Source: Rhizobium esperanzae
Lineage (GTDB): Bacteria; Pseudomonadota; Alphaproteobacteria; Rhizobiales; Rhizobiaceae
Assembly: GCF_002204185.1 (NCBI RefSeq)
Contig: NZ_MXPU01000003.1
Span: forward strand, 1-64,000
DNA length: 64,000 bases
Direction: 5' to 3'
This document shows positions 43,803 to 52,523 of this stretch, one piece after another. Each line of letters starts with the position of its first letter. Position 1 is the stretch's first letter. Both the position numbers and the translations under genes were made by a program. The notes beneath the pieces are model-generated. The model did not search any database. It had not been told where the DNA came from and saw only the letters and a program-made list of their open reading frames with translations.

Positions 43803-44803
43803 CGCATCTCACCCGCAAGGCTCAGCCGTCCGCGTTGGACGAGATAGATGAAGATCGGGCCGCCAAGCAATGCGGTGACGATGCCGACCGGCAGTTCACG
43901 CGGGATGGCGATGCTGCGCGCGAAAACATCGGCGACCGTCACGATCAGCGCGCCGAGAGCAGCACTCAATCCGATCTCCCATCCGGTGCCGCGTGGCTTC
44001 AGCAACCGGGCGATGTGGGGAGCGGCAAGACCGACGAAAGCCACCGGCCCGGCAATTGGCGCGACGCCCGCGACCGGAATAACGGCAAGAATGAGGACGA
44101 GCGGTTTCCACAGTCCGAGCTGCAGGCCCATGCCGGCCGCCGCATGATCGCTCAGCATGAACATGCCGATGACACGCCGCAGAAGGAGCGCCCCGACGAC
44201 GCCGGCGATCGTCCATGGCAGCATATAGAGGAGATGCGACCAGGTGCGCCCCTGGAAGCCGCCGGCAAGCCAGAAGAGCAGTGATGCCGATTGCGGCCCG
44301 GTCAAGAGCAGCACATAGGTGGTAATCGCGCCGAGAAACAGCGAGACGCTGACGCCGCCGAGCGCAAGCTGCAGCGGCCGTCCCTGCCCGCCGCGCGAAA
44401 CCCAGAACGTCACCGAAGCCGCCGCAAGTCCACCGGCGAGGCCGATGAACGGATAATAGGCAGGCGAAAGCCAGGGCACGAAGACGAAGCAGCAGACGAT
44501 CGGTGCGACCGACCCCGCGGTCACGCCGGTGATGCCGGGATCAGCCAACGGATTGCGCGTCAGCGTCTGCAGCACATAGCCGGAAACGGCAAGCCCCGCG
44601 CCGCCGGCAGCTGCCGCCAGACTGCGCGGCAGGCGCAATGTCCAGACGAGAACGGATTCGAGCTTCCCGTCGGGCGCCAGCAGCACGCGAACCGCGGTCT
44701 CGACCGAGAGCGTCTTGGCGCCGACCAGCAGCCCGAGCATCGCCGCCAGCATGGCGGCGACGACGATGAGCCCTATGGCCAGGAATGATTGCCGGGGACT
44801 CAT
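43799..44803 (-). CDS. FecCD-family ABC permease (first)
   Basis: 334 residues with the same architecture as its partner: LRLPRSLAAAAGGAGLAVSG, LTRNPLADPGITGVTAGS and GPVAFVGLAAPHIARLL. Begins 19 bases after the binding-protein gene and overlaps the second permease by four bases. Confidence 0.94.
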   Translation of the reverse strand: MSPRQSFLAIGLIVVAAMLAAMLGLLVGAKTLSVETAVRVLLAPDGKLESVLVWTLRLPRSLAAAAGGAGLAVSGYVLQTLTRNPLADPGITGVTAGSVAPIVCCFVFVPWLSPAYYPFIGLAGGLAAASVTFWVSRGGQGRPLQLALGGVSVSLFLGAITTYVLLLTGPQSASLLFWLAGGFQGRTWSHLLYMLPWTIAGVVGALLLRRVIGMFMLSDHAAAGMGLQLGLWKPLVLILAVIPVAGVAPIAGPVAFVGLAAPHIARLLKPRGTGWEIGLSAALGALIVTVADVFARSIAIPRELPVGIVTALLGGPIFIYLVQRGRLSLAGEMR

Positions 44804-44822
44804 CGCAGACCTATCCTTGGGC

Positions 44823-45791
44823 TTAGTTCTGCAGTTCGGCCGGGATCAGCTTGACGGCTTCGGCCTTGACGTCGACGGCCGGGAACGTGTCGGGGTAGAG
44901 GTAGTGCGCGGCCTCGCGCAGCACGATTTCGCGGGCGATCGGGCCATTGGTCTCGACCCACTGGTCACCGACATAGAAGACGCGGTTGTTCTTGACCGCC
45001 GAAAGCTGCGACCAGATCGGGTTGCTCTCATGCGGGCGATCCGGGCCGGAATCATAGACGAAGATGACCTCGGGGTCCTTTTCCAGCATGGTTTCGAGGC
45101 TGAGGTCGATGCCGAACTCGCCGCCCGGGCTCTTCGGGCCGGGAACATTGTCGCCGCCGATCGCCGCGACAATCGAGGCCGCGGTGTTTTCCGTGTGGAA
45201 GGCGAAAGGCGTTGCACCGCCCCACATGATCAGGAAGCGCGGATGAACGTCCTTCGGCGCCTTGGCGGCGAACTCTGCAAGATGCTTGCGGAAATCGGCG
45301 TTCAGCTGCTCGCCGCGCTCGGGCCTGCCGAGCAGCTTGGAAAGGGCGGCGGTCTCGCTGTAGCTCTCTTCGAGCAGTTCCATGTTGTAGGCGACATAGG
45401 GCGCGATGTTCTGAAGCTGCGCCGCATTGCCGACCGTATAGCGGCGGATCGCGATGATCAGATCCGGCTTGGCTTCGGAGAGAAGTTCCAGATTGGGCTT
45501 GGCGCGCTGGCCGATCTGCTTCATCCCGGAGGTCAGGCCGAGCAGGAAATCGGGCTCGCGGCCTTTCGTCATATAAGTGCTGGCGACCGGCTTGATGCCG
45601 AGTGCCAGCGCGACGTCATCTGCGAAATAGGAAATCGAGGCAATGCGCTTCGGCTGTGCCGGTACTTCGACGGTGACGCCGCGGTCGTCGACGACCGAGA
45701 CTTTCTTGCCGTCGTCGGCCTGCGCGGCCCCTGCCATGAGCATTGCGGACAGGCCCAGGGCCGAGAAAAACTTATGTGCGTATCGAGTCAT
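44823..45791 (-). CDS. FecB/TroA-type periplasmic siderophore-binding protein
   Basis: 322 residues. Signal peptide 1-25 (ending GAAQA), then a type III periplasmic binding protein: VEVPAQPKRIASISYFADDVALAL split by the hinge strand, SEAKPDLIIAIRRY, and ETMLEKDPEVIFVYDSG. This class binds ferric siderophores, haem or cobalamin. First gene of the importer operon. The AT-rich 100 bases upstream should hold the promoter; an iron-responsive box could not be identified with confidence. No TonB receptor lies beside it. Confidence 0.92.
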   Translation of the reverse strand: MTRYAHKFFSALGLSAMLMAGAAQADDGKKVSVVDDRGVTVEVPAQPKRIASISYFADDVALALGIKPVASTYMTKGREPDFLLGLTSGMKQIGQRAKPNLELLSEAKPDLIIAIRRYTVGNAAQLQNIAPYVAYNMELLEESYSETAALSKLLGRPERGEQLNADFRKHLAEFAAKAPKDVHPRFLIMWGGATPFAFHTENTAASIVAAIGGDNVPGPKSPGGEFGIDLSLETMLEKDPEVIFVYDSGPDRPHESNPIWSQLSAVKNNRVFYVGDQWVETNGPIAREIVLREAAHYLYPDTFPAVDVKAEAVKLIPAELQN

Positions 45792-45894
45792 ATCTGAAAA
45801 CTCCCCTCTGACGGGCAGAGGCTTTAGCCAAAAAAGCGGAGTTTAACAATCATGTTTTTTGCGCGGTTTCTGATAAAAGACGGCACTGCAGGAC

Positions 45895-46992
45895 TCAATC
45901 CTCAGCCAAAGTGAAGACGGCGCACGGCTCGGCGATGCCGCGCAGGGTGTGCTGGCCGAGCGGCATCAGCGCGGCATCGGTATTCGCCGCCACCGCGCCT
46001 GAGATCAGTACGCTATGGCCGAGCGGCTTGCAGAGCCCTTCCAGCCGGCTGACCAGATTGACCGCCGGACCGATGGCAGTGAAATCTAGCCGGTCGGCGG
46101 CGCCGATATTGCCCCAGAGGATTTCGCCGAAATGCAGGGCAGCGCCAAAGGGCAGCGGCGCCAGCCCCTCAGCCACACGCATCCCATCGAGATAGACCAT
46201 GCCAGCGCGGCTGGCAGCGACAGCCCGAAGCGCCGCCTCGCAAGCCTCTCGATCAGCCCGGGCCTCGTCACCGGAAGCAGCGGTGACGGGAAAAATCGCC
46301 AACACGCCGTCGCCGATGAATTTCAGCACCTCGCCGCCAAACGCGTGCACGGCGCCGGCGACGCGGTCGAAATAAGCGTCGAGCGCTGATATCATCGCCT
46401 GCGGCTCCGTCACCTGGGAAAGCGCGGTGAAATCCCGCAAATCGGCGCAGAGAAGAGCGGCGCGAATGGTTTCACCGGTGCCACGGGCAAGCGCACCCGA
46501 CTGAACCCGAGCCGCACTGCGCCGACCGAGATAGGCTTCCAGCAGTGCTGACCGCGCCTCCCGCGCCGCAAGGGCTGCGAGCGGCGCGGCAGCAAAACGC
46601 GCGACCTCCTGCAGCCGCGCGGCTTCATCAGGAGCAAATTCGTCCGCCCCTTCCCCCTTGGCGATGCCCGCCCAGCCAAGCATGGCGTCGTCCTGAGAAG
46701 CTCCAACCCTCTCCTCCCAAACCGGCCCGAGCCCTGCCAGCCATTCGCGCCCGGCATCGCTTTGAGGTGCGGCGGCAAATCCCAGCGCCTCGATGACGGC
46801 TCCGGTTTCGGCCCGCCACAGCCAGGTACGCCGCGCGATGATCGGATGCGGCACCGAAAGTGTCAGCGCGCCGCCGGAAAGCGCCAGGCCATCGGCCAGC
46901 AGCCGGCGCCCGAGCTCGGCCAGAAACCGTTCGGGACCGGGCGAAGCCGCAGCCTCGTCAATCAGCCAGGCAAGAGAGGAAGGCAGATCCAT
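45895..46992 (-). CDS. Class III adenylate/guanylate cyclase, soluble
   Basis: 365 residues. A ~170-residue N-terminal region without recognised motifs precedes a CHD cyclase domain: ALLCADLRDFTALSQV carries the first metal Asp, GGEVLKFIGDGVLAIF the purine-selective Lys and second Asp, and DFTAIGPAVNLVSRLEG the Thr and transition-state Asn/Arg. Lys plus Thr fits class IIIb adenylate cyclases. No membrane segment. Rhizobia carry many such cyclases; the signal for this one is unknown. It is separated from the importer operon by 100 bases. Confidence 0.9.
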   Translation of the reverse strand: MDLPSSLAWLIDEAAASPGPERFLAELGRRLLADGLALSGGALTLSVPHPIIARRTWLWRAETGAVIEALGFAAAPQSDAGREWLAGLGPVWEERVGASQDDAMLGWAGIAKGEGADEFAPDEAARLQEVARFAAAPLAALAAREARSALLEAYLGRRSAARVQSGALARGTGETIRAALLCADLRDFTALSQVTEPQAMISALDAYFDRVAGAVHAFGGEVLKFIGDGVLAIFPVTAASGDEARADREACEAALRAVAASRAGMVYLDGMRVAEGLAPLPFGAALHFGEILWGNIGAADRLDFTAIGPAVNLVSRLEGLCKPLGHSVLISGAVAANTDAALMPLGQHTLRGIAEPCAVFTLAED

Positions 46993-47029
46993 GGGTTAAC
47001 ATTGGCATTGCAACACCACGCGGGCAACC

Positions 47030-47260
47030 CCGGGACATCAGCCACGGGCACTCCTGCGGCCTCTCAAGAGGTCTCCGGTATCCGCCTGTTGGCAGCCAAA
47101 GCCCGAGATGTCACCCTCAGCCTTGTGCCGAGGATCTGCGACGATCCAATTACGGATTTGAAAGCAAAGGGGTTTCTGTCAAGCAATTGCCCTGGTCAAA
47201 TACTCGGCACAAGGCCAAGCATGAGGGAGGAGACTTTGCCGGCAAACAGAGGACACCGTG
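47030..47260. repeat. Palindromic repeat copy in a 446-base gap
   Basis: Between the cyclase and a small hypothetical gene lie motifs shared with 21835-21930: CCTTGTGCCGAGGATCTGCG near 47120 and CTCGGCACAAGGCCAAGCAT near 47205, in facing orientation about 80 bases apart. The remainder of 46993-47438 holds an AT-rich tail (47330-47400) that probably promotes the next gene. Confidence 0.55.
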
Positions 47261-47438
47261 GGGGATTTCCTGTCGGCACTTGCTCCCGCCGAGTCCCTCC
47301 GCGACCTGTCAACCCCACCGCTCAACAACTCTGTGGAAAACCATTCACCTCGGTGGAAAAAATCCGATAAACACTTTTAAATTGCGCGACATCGATTCGA
47401 TAATGTGCCAGATTGTCCTTAGCAATTGAGGGGTTGCG

Positions 47439-47663
47439 ATGGGCACGACATACTGGCCGAAAGACCCGCTTGACGGGAATGACATGACGCTATTGACGTC
47501 GATCCTTCGGCGGTGGTGTGCGCGCTATGGGATCGAGTTTACGGCCGAGGAAAGCAAGCGGAAGGCGAAGGAACTCATCGAATGGTTCGAGTTCGGCGTC
47601 AAGGATCCGGCCGAGCTCGAAGAGCTGATTGACGGAAAGCACTGGCTCGTCAGCCGCATCTGA
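47439..47663 (+). CDS. Small hypothetical protein
   Basis: 74 residues, acidic and helical (TLLTSILRRWCARYGIEFT, KAKELIEWFEFGVKDPAEL, EELIDGKHW). No domain recognised. GAGGGGTTGCG precedes the ATG, and coding quality is good, so it is probably real. Function unknown. Confidence 0.7.
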   Translation: MGTTYWPKDPLDGNDMTLLTSILRRWCARYGIEFTAEESKRKAKELIEWFEFGVKDPAELEELIDGKHWLVSRI

Positions 47664-47742
47664 GCGCGGTCGTTATTTCAACAGATAAAGGCCGGGCGAA
47701 ACATCGCACCGGCCCTCGTTCGTCCGCTTCTGTCAAAGGCTT

Positions 47743-48051
47743 TTAGTAGTCATCCCGCCAGCGGCGTTCGCGGTCCCAGCGCCGCTCATAGCGCCAACGC
47801 GGGCCATCCCAATCGCGATGACGCCGCTCCCAGCCCCAGCGGGGCGGACCGCCATAGAAAGCTACAGGCGGCGGGCGGCGCCAGTTGCGCCGGCATTCGC
47901 CCCAGCGGGTCAGGTGCCAGCCGCGACCACAGGCGTAGTCGACCTTTGTGACAGTGCTCTCAACCTTGATTGCCCCGATCGGCATCGCCTGAGCTGTGCC
48001 GATCGAGAGGCTGCCAGCGAGCAAGGCAGCCGCGATAGAAAGTGCCTTCAT
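47743..48051 (-). CDS. Exported GCG_CRPN-type small protein
   Basis: 102 residues from the ATG at 48051 (GGAG 6 bases upstream). Signal peptide MKALSIAAALLAGSLSIGTA, then YACGRGWHLTRWGECR, the Cys-Gly-x-Gly...Cys prefix of the GCG_CRPN family, then an Arg/Trp-rich tail of RRW/WER units. The prefix is known to precede low-complexity repeats in exported proteins of rhizobia and relatives; their role is unknown. Confidence 0.8.
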   Translation of the reverse strand: MKALSIAAALLAGSLSIGTAQAMPIGAIKVESTVTKVDYACGRGWHLTRWGECRRNWRRPPPVAFYGGPPRWGWERRHRDWDGPRWRYERRWDRERRWRDDY

Positions 48052-48224
48052 CGAAAACTCCATTTCGTCCAGCCGCAATCACCTTAGGACCGCCAAATTG
48101 AACTGGAGATGAACTGCACGTTCATGTTTACCGACGAATAAGCAGCACTTTTTTGACCGCGGCGGATCGTTCTTCCCGCAGCGTCAAGCGCTTGAGGAAC
48201 ATCCCGCCGCCTGCCGAAAACCGT

Positions 48225-48671
48225 TCATCTCCTGCCGTAAAATGGATCTGGACCAGGGTTCCGCCCGGCGGCGACCTCGGTGAGCCGTCCGAGGTAATGC
48301 GCCCAGCCTTCCTCATGGCCAGCGCATTGCTCCGCACTCGGCAGGCCGCTATGGGTGAGCCGCAAAAGCGTCCCGCCTCCCTGCTCGATCAGGTCGATCT
48401 CGACCAGACTCGATCCCGGCGGCACCACCTCGCTGCCGTCCCAGCCGAAGCTGTAGGCAAGCCGATGCACCGGCACCACCTCGCGAAACGAGCCGCGCGC
48501 AAAGCGGGCGCCGGTGACGTTGACGAGGTAGAGCCCGCCGGGCTCCGGCTCGACCTCGGCCTCCGTCCCCATCCAGCGCAGGATCTTCTCCGGATCGGTC
48601 ATCAGCGCAAACACCGCCGCCGGCGGCGCCGCAAGATGCGCCTCACGGCGCACGACGAAAGATTCTGGCAT
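48225..48671 (-). CDS. SRPBCC/AHSA1-family protein
   Basis: 148 residues from the ATG at 48671 (GGGAGAGAC upstream). Shows the family pattern: RREAHLAAPPAAVFALMTDPEKILRW broken at the first loop, GGLYLVNVTG, EVVPVHRLAYSFGW and a C-terminal GWAHYLGRLTEVAAG helix. Many relatives are paired with an ArsR regulator; none is adjacent here. Ligand unknown. Confidence 0.88.
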   Translation of the reverse strand: MPESFVVRREAHLAAPPAAVFALMTDPEKILRWMGTEAEVEPEPGGLYLVNVTGARFARGSFREVVPVHRLAYSFGWDGSEVVPPGSSLVEIDLIEQGGGTLLRLTHSGLPSAEQCAGHEEGWAHYLGRLTEVAAGRNPGPDPFYGRR

Positions 48672-48779
48672 GTCTCTCTCCCATGGTTGCTGCCCCGGTT
48701 CGGGGGAACGACACATCCTGCTGTTTTGACGTGAGTGTCCTCAGCGAAGCATGTAGGCGTGAAGATACGCCTAGCAAGG

Positions 48780-48900
48780 GCGGGCATCCTGTAACGCGCG
48801 CTTAGCGTGAGACCCTCACCGGCCTCGGCGCGGCAACCTGCGGGCACCTCAGAATGAGGCTCGCTTGGGTTACAACCCGCACCCATCCGGAAACCATCTT
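48780..48900. repeat. Partial family A repeat upstream of the riboswitch
   Basis: The segment GGCCTCGGCGCGGCA, GGGCACCTCAGAATGAGGCT and CGCTTGGG near 48820-48877 matches the right half of the repeats at 59135-59180 and 51735-51775. It stands in the 270-base gap before the FMN riboswitch and holds no gene. Confidence 0.5.
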
Positions 48901-48942
48901 ACCCTATTGCCAGCCCGCCGCCTTGCCCCTATTGTCCGCGCC

Positions 48943-49078
48943 GTTCTCAGGGCGGGGTGAAAGTCCCTACCGGCGGTATGCAGTTTCGATTGCGAGCCCG
49001 CGAGCGCCTTCCTCGGAAGGGTCAGCAGATCAGGTGAGATGCCTGAGCCGACGGTCATAGTCCGGATGAAAGAGAACG
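48943..49078 (+). promoter_or_regulatory. FMN riboswitch (RFN element)
   Basis: All conserved blocks are present in order: GTTCTCAGGGCGGGGTGAAA, GTCCCTACCGGCGGTAT, GCGAGCCCGCGAGCGCC, GGTCAGCAGATCAGGTGAGA, GCCGACGGTCATAGTCCGG and ATGAAAGAGAAC. The outer stem pairs GTTCTC with GAGAAC. It lies 82 bases upstream of a lumazine synthase gene. The expression platform is not a clear T-tailed terminator, so control may be at translation initiation. Confidence 0.97.
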
Positions 49079-49160
49079 TGCGCTGCTGCTGCCCTCCAGG
49101 CTGGCGGCGGATGCTCGTGATCGCCTTGGGTGACGTGTCTGTACGCCAAAGGAGATTACC

Positions 49161-49595
49161 ATGACACCCACCCGTTACGCCTTCGTCAAAGCCGGCTGGC
49201 ACGCCGATATCGTCGACCGTGCGCTTGAAGGCTTCCAACAGCTTGTTCCCGCCGAACAGATCGACGTATTCGACGTCCCCGGCGCTTTCGAAATGCCGCT
49301 GCTGTCGCGCGATCTTGCCGCGACCGGACGTTATGCCGCCGTCATCGCCGCCGCCTTCGTCGTCGACGGCGGGATCTACCGCCACGAATTCGTCGCCCAA
49401 GCCGTCGTCGATGGCCTGATGCGTGCAGGCATGGATACGGGCGTGCCGGTGCTATCCGTTTCGCTGACGCCGCACCACTATCAGGAAACCGAGCATCACA
49501 CGCAGATCTACCGCGCCCATTTCGTCGAGAAGGGCCGCGAGGCGGCACGCGCCGCCCTGATGATCGGCAAGACACGTGCCGCTCTTGCGGCCTGA
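49161..49595 (+). CDS. ribH: 6,7-dimethyl-8-ribityllumazine synthase, type II
   Basis: 144 residues. Catalyses condensation of 5-amino-6-ribitylaminouracil with 3,4-dihydroxybutanone phosphate, the step before riboflavin. Signature segments are VPGAFEMPLL, AAAFVVDGGIYRHEFVAQAVVDG split by the loop, and GVPVLSVSLTPHHY. The variant motifs and lone position behind an FMN riboswitch match the decameric RibH2 type of Brucella and rhizobia rather than the operon-borne RibH1. AAAGGAG precedes the ATG. Expression should fall when FMN is plentiful. Confidence 0.95.
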   Translation: MTPTRYAFVKAGWHADIVDRALEGFQQLVPAEQIDVFDVPGAFEMPLLSRDLAATGRYAAVIAAAFVVDGGIYRHEFVAQAVVDGLMRAGMDTGVPVLSVSLTPHHYQETEHHTQIYRAHFVEKGREAARAALMIGKTRAALAA

Positions 49596-49600
49596 AGCAG

Positions 49601-49700
49601 GTCGCGCAAAAGTGTGCAGCGGTTTGCGGCAACGACATGCGTGAAAACAAAAACCTAAAGCGCAAAGAGCGAATCTGAAAGATCGCGACGCGCTTTAGCA
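49601..49700. repeat. Common rhizobial intergenic element
   Basis: GCGCAAAAGTGTGCAGCGG, AACGACATGCGTGAAAAC, AAACCTAAAGCG and GATCGCGACGCGCTTTAG follow directly on ribH. This sequence is recognised as one scattered between genes of Rhizobium and Agrobacterium. The inner AAAGCG and CGCTTT can pair. The rest of the gap to 49844 shows no gene. Confidence 0.6.
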
Positions 49701-49844
49701 GCCGCGCGACAGGCGGCGGGATCGGCCCGCCGTCTCTTTTGCTCCGATAGAATAATTGATTCGACGCCCCCAACGCGCTGTGGTCCACTCGACCCCGACA
49801 TGTATCGCCATTCTTAATGCGTCCAAACCTCAAGGGAGCTGAAG

Positions 49845-50533
49845 ATGAGCAATGCAATGCGCAGTGAACCCACCACCGAATCCATGAAAACACGACCGGT
49901 CGACACCAAGCTCGAAGTGGTCGTCATCCCCGTTTCCGACGTCGACCGCGCCAAACGTTTCTATGACGGCCTGGGCTGGAGGCTCGACGCCGACTTTGCC
50001 AATGATGCCGATTTTCGGGTGATCCAGTTCACCCCGCCGGGCTCCGGCTGCGCCATCATCTTCGGCAGGAACGTCACGGCCGCCGCCCCCGGCTCCGCGC
50101 AAGGGCTCTACCTCATCGTCTCCGACATCGAGGCCGCGCGGCGCGATCTCATCGCCCGCGGCGTCGAGGTGAGCGAGGTCTTCCACGACGCATCGGGCGT
50201 CTCTGCCGGCAAGGACGAGCCCTATCTCTTCGGGCGCCTGCGCATCGCCGGCCACGACCCCGAGCACCGCAGCTACCGTTCCTTTGCCTCGTTCAAGGAT
50301 CCCGACGGCAATGGTTGGCTGTTCCAGGAAGTCACCACCCGCCTCCCCGGCCGCATCGACGCCGATGAGACGGCCTTCTCGACATCGAGCGACCTTGCGG
50401 CGGCACTCCGCCGCGCCGCCCAGGCCACGGCGAACACGAGAAACGCAACGGCGGCAAGTATGATGAGAACTGGCCGGACTGGTACGCCGAATACATGGTC
50501 AGCGAACAGGCCGGCAGGCAATTGCCGTTGTAG
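49845..50533 (+). pseudogene. VOC-family (glyoxalase-like) protein with C-terminal frameshift
   Basis: From ATG 49845 (AGGGAGCTGAAG upstream) the frame reads a VOC domain: VVIPVSDVDRAKRFYDGLGW, VIQFTPPGSGCAIIFG, GLYLIVSDIEAARRDL and FKDPDGNGWLFQE. At about 50426 the frame fails; one base over, it continues with the expected HGEHEKRNGGKYDENWPDW, YAEYMVSEQAG and ends QLPL at 50533. Restoring one C in CAGGCCACGG gives an intact ~229-residue protein. Unrepaired, the frame would run through repeats to 51044, which is not plausible protein. The VOC domain itself is whole. Confidence 0.8.
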
Positions 50534-50607
50534 GTGGCGCCGGCAGACGTTGGGAGCACCCGGCTCGCCTTCAAACCCCTCATGGCGGGCTTCTTTCCTT
50601 TTAAACG

Positions 50608-50803
50608 TGCCGTGTGCCCCCTCTGTCCTGCCGGACATCTCCCCCACAAGGGTGGAGATTGGCAAGTGGCCTGACCGTCGCTCCCTCCCAACCGGCAGCG
50701 ACAATCACGATGCTTTAGTTGTTTGGGGAAGCCGTTACGCCCAGCCGATCTCCCTCCCTGTGGGAGATGTCCGGCAGGACAGAGGGGGGTGCGACACGGC
50801 GTG
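50608..50803. repeat. Long inverted repeat, ~45-bp arms
   Basis: The arm at 50608-50651 (core CTCTGTCCTGCCGGACATCT) is repeated in reverse at 50756-50803 around a ~105-base loop. It fills the gap between the VOC gene and the convergent DUF1194 gene. It is a palindromic intergenic element; strong RNA pairing could end transcription from both sides. No gene lies inside. Confidence 0.75.
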
Positions 50804-50836
50804 TCCTCTCATCCCAAGTCGCGCCACAGCCACGCC

Positions 50837-51613
50837 TCACCGATCGAATATATCCCGCCACTGCTTCTCGCCGATCAGACAATCCGTCGTCGGCGCGTCC
50901 GCAGCGATCCTCTCCACCCCAGGCGACGGAGAAATGCCGCTGATCTCGAGCACCAGCTTGCGGCGCACCGCGATGGCGAAATCCTCGATCTTGTGGACCG
51001 GCAGCACGAAGCTGCCGGGGCCGCCGATCACGCAATCGGCGTAATATTTGTCGAGCCCGCCGGGGGCATCGGAAGGACGCAGCATGATGGTCAGGCCGTT
51101 GATGATCATGCCTGACGCCACCGCCTTGTCGCGGGCGGGTATGACGGGATCGCCGGAATTGTTAGGGCCGTCGCCGGAAACGTCGATCACCTCGCGCCTG
51201 CCGCGAAAGGGACCGGTGGTGATCATGCTGGCGCCCTGATCGATGGCGGTGGAGATCGAGGTGCGCCGTTGCGTGGCAATCGGCCGGGCGTCGAGCTTGT
51301 CGGCAAAGGCGATCGCATCCGCCTCCGTCTCGATGACCTGCCAGTCGATCATCGAATCCTGGACGACATAGCCCGCCCATTCGAAATAGCTGATGGCGAT
51401 GCGGCCGGTGAGCCCGCCCTTGACCGCATCGATGAATTCCTTGTGCTTGAGCGCTTCGACATAACCGTCGCGCTGAATGCCGATCTCTTCGAAGTCCATT
51501 GACCGCGAAGTGTCGACGGCAAGCACCAGCGTCACGTCGACCTCGTTTCCGCCCACCCCAGCTGTCGGCACGACTCCGGTAAGACCCATGAGCACCGCAA
51601 TCGTCGTCAGCAT
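50837..51613 (-). CDS. DUF1194 (von Willebrand A-like) exported protein
   Basis: 258 residues from the ATG at 51613. A short signal-like N-terminus is followed by VDVTLVLAVDTSRSMDFEE, with a DxSxS MIDAS motif (DTSRS) of a vWA domain, and VIDVSGDGPNNSGDPV with the third MIDAS Asp. DUF1194 proteins are exported vWA proteins of unknown role common in alphaproteobacteria. Metal-dependent binding of a partner is likely. Confidence 0.88.
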   Translation of the reverse strand: MLTTIAVLMGLTGVVPTAGVGGNEVDVTLVLAVDTSRSMDFEEIGIQRDGYVEALKHKEFIDAVKGGLTGRIAISYFEWAGYVVQDSMIDWQVIETEADAIAFADKLDARPIATQRRTSISTAIDQGASMITTGPFRGRREVIDVSGDGPNNSGDPVIPARDKAVASGMIINGLTIMLRPSDAPGGLDKYYADCVIGGPGSFVLPVHKIEDFAIAVRRKLVLEISGISPSPGVERIAADAPTTDCLIGEKQWRDIFDR

Positions 51614-51715
51614 CGACAAATCCCCGCGCCATCAAGCGAGGAAACTGTAACACAGCTTGGCCCGCGCAGGAGGCCCGGCCACGCCCGCGGCTTCAATTTT
51701 CGGTGATATTAGGAG

Positions 51716-51975
51716 TGCCCCTCGCCCTTCGAGGCCCCTCACGGGCACCGCAGGATGAGGCTCTCTTGAACGCTGGGCGATATCCCCACACCGCTCATCG
51801 GCCGCGACATCCGCCAACGTCCTCATGAGCGCGGCATCCTCCAACCTCCTTCATACTGAGGCGCGTAGCCCGCAGGGCGAAGCCTCGAAGGACACACTCC
51901 AGCGCTGCTCCTGGCTATCATCAATCCAGCGTACCGCCTCGCCATCGCGTCCCTGGAGTGAGGCTCTCTTTAAGG
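51716..51975. repeat. Dispersed repeat, two copies of family A halves
   Basis: CGCCCTTCGAGGCCCCTCACG with GGATGAGGCTCTCTTG near 51722-51772, and CGAAGCCTCGAAGGACACAC near 51880, are the two halves found also at 59030-59180 and 61770-61915. The stretch between the DUF1194 and PycTM-like genes holds nothing else. Confidence 0.65.
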
Positions 51976-51983
51976 CCCCACCC

Positions 51984-52523
51984 TCACTCCGCCACCAAAA
52001 GCAGCACATAGGCGATCACGCTCACCATCAGCCCGCGAAATGCAAAGGTGACACAGCGGTACTTGTTGCAGGCGATGGCGGAGAGGATGTTGGCATTTTC
52101 GAAATACTGGTCGAAGAGGTAGCGCTCGTCACGGCGAACAGCGGCCTCGAAGAACATGTCGCGATGCTTGGGCCAGGAGCCCCAGAACAGCGAGGTGGAG
52201 GCGCCGAGACGCCGCGGCAGCACGACGAGAATCGCCGACAGGATGGAGAAGACCGAGGCTGCGGCAAGCAGGCCGGAGAACAGTATGCTGCCCGGCGTCC
52301 CCCCGGCGTAGCGCGCCAGGCTGAAGACGGCCCTCACCTCGCTCGAACTCACCAGAAAGGCGAGCATGAAAGTAAAGATATAGGCGGCCTTCTGATCGGA
52401 TATCTTGATCTGATCATAAAATATGTCATTGATTTTCTTGATATGATCGAAATACTCGGTGCTGACGTCCCCGCTCGAGGGATTGCTCAGCATTACCTCA
52501 GTGGCATTTTCAAACTCGCTCAC
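51984..52523 (-). CDS. PycTM/DUF5706-like small membrane protein
   Basis: 179 residues from a GTG at 52523 with GGAG 7 bases upstream; the open frame extends to 52655 without a better site. A soluble N-terminal helix (STEYFDHIKKINDIFYDQIK) leads into SDQKAAYIFTFMLAFLVSS, the SDxKA motif followed by the first membrane helix as in DUF5706 proteins. A second helix (about 76-98) ends in LPRR; a long cytosolic segment (FWGSWPKHRDMFF ... YLFDQYFENANILSAIACNKY) and a last helix (158-177) follow. PycTM proteins are membrane-disrupting effectors of cyclic-nucleotide (Pycsar) defence. It is divergent from a cyclase-containing operon. Family call is by pattern and context. Confidence 0.7.
   Translation of the reverse strand: MSEFENATEVMLSNPSSGDVSTEYFDHIKKINDIFYDQIKISDQKAAYIFTFMLAFLVSSSEVRAVFSLARYAGGTPGSILFSGLLAAASVFSILSAILVVLPRRLGASTSLFWGSWPKHRDMFFEAAVRRDERYLFDQYFENANILSAIACNKYRCVTFAFRGLMVSVIAYVLLLVAE

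Noticed and set aside
45792..45894. Iron-responsive box (RirA IRO, Irr ICE or Fur type) upstream of the siderophore importer
   Set aside because: AT-rich sequence is present but no motif fits these consensus forms well enough.
47688..47716. GGCCGG ... CCGGCC hairpin after the small hypothetical gene as an intrinsic terminator
   Set aside because: No T-tract on either strand; could be factor-dependent, but support is too weak to list.
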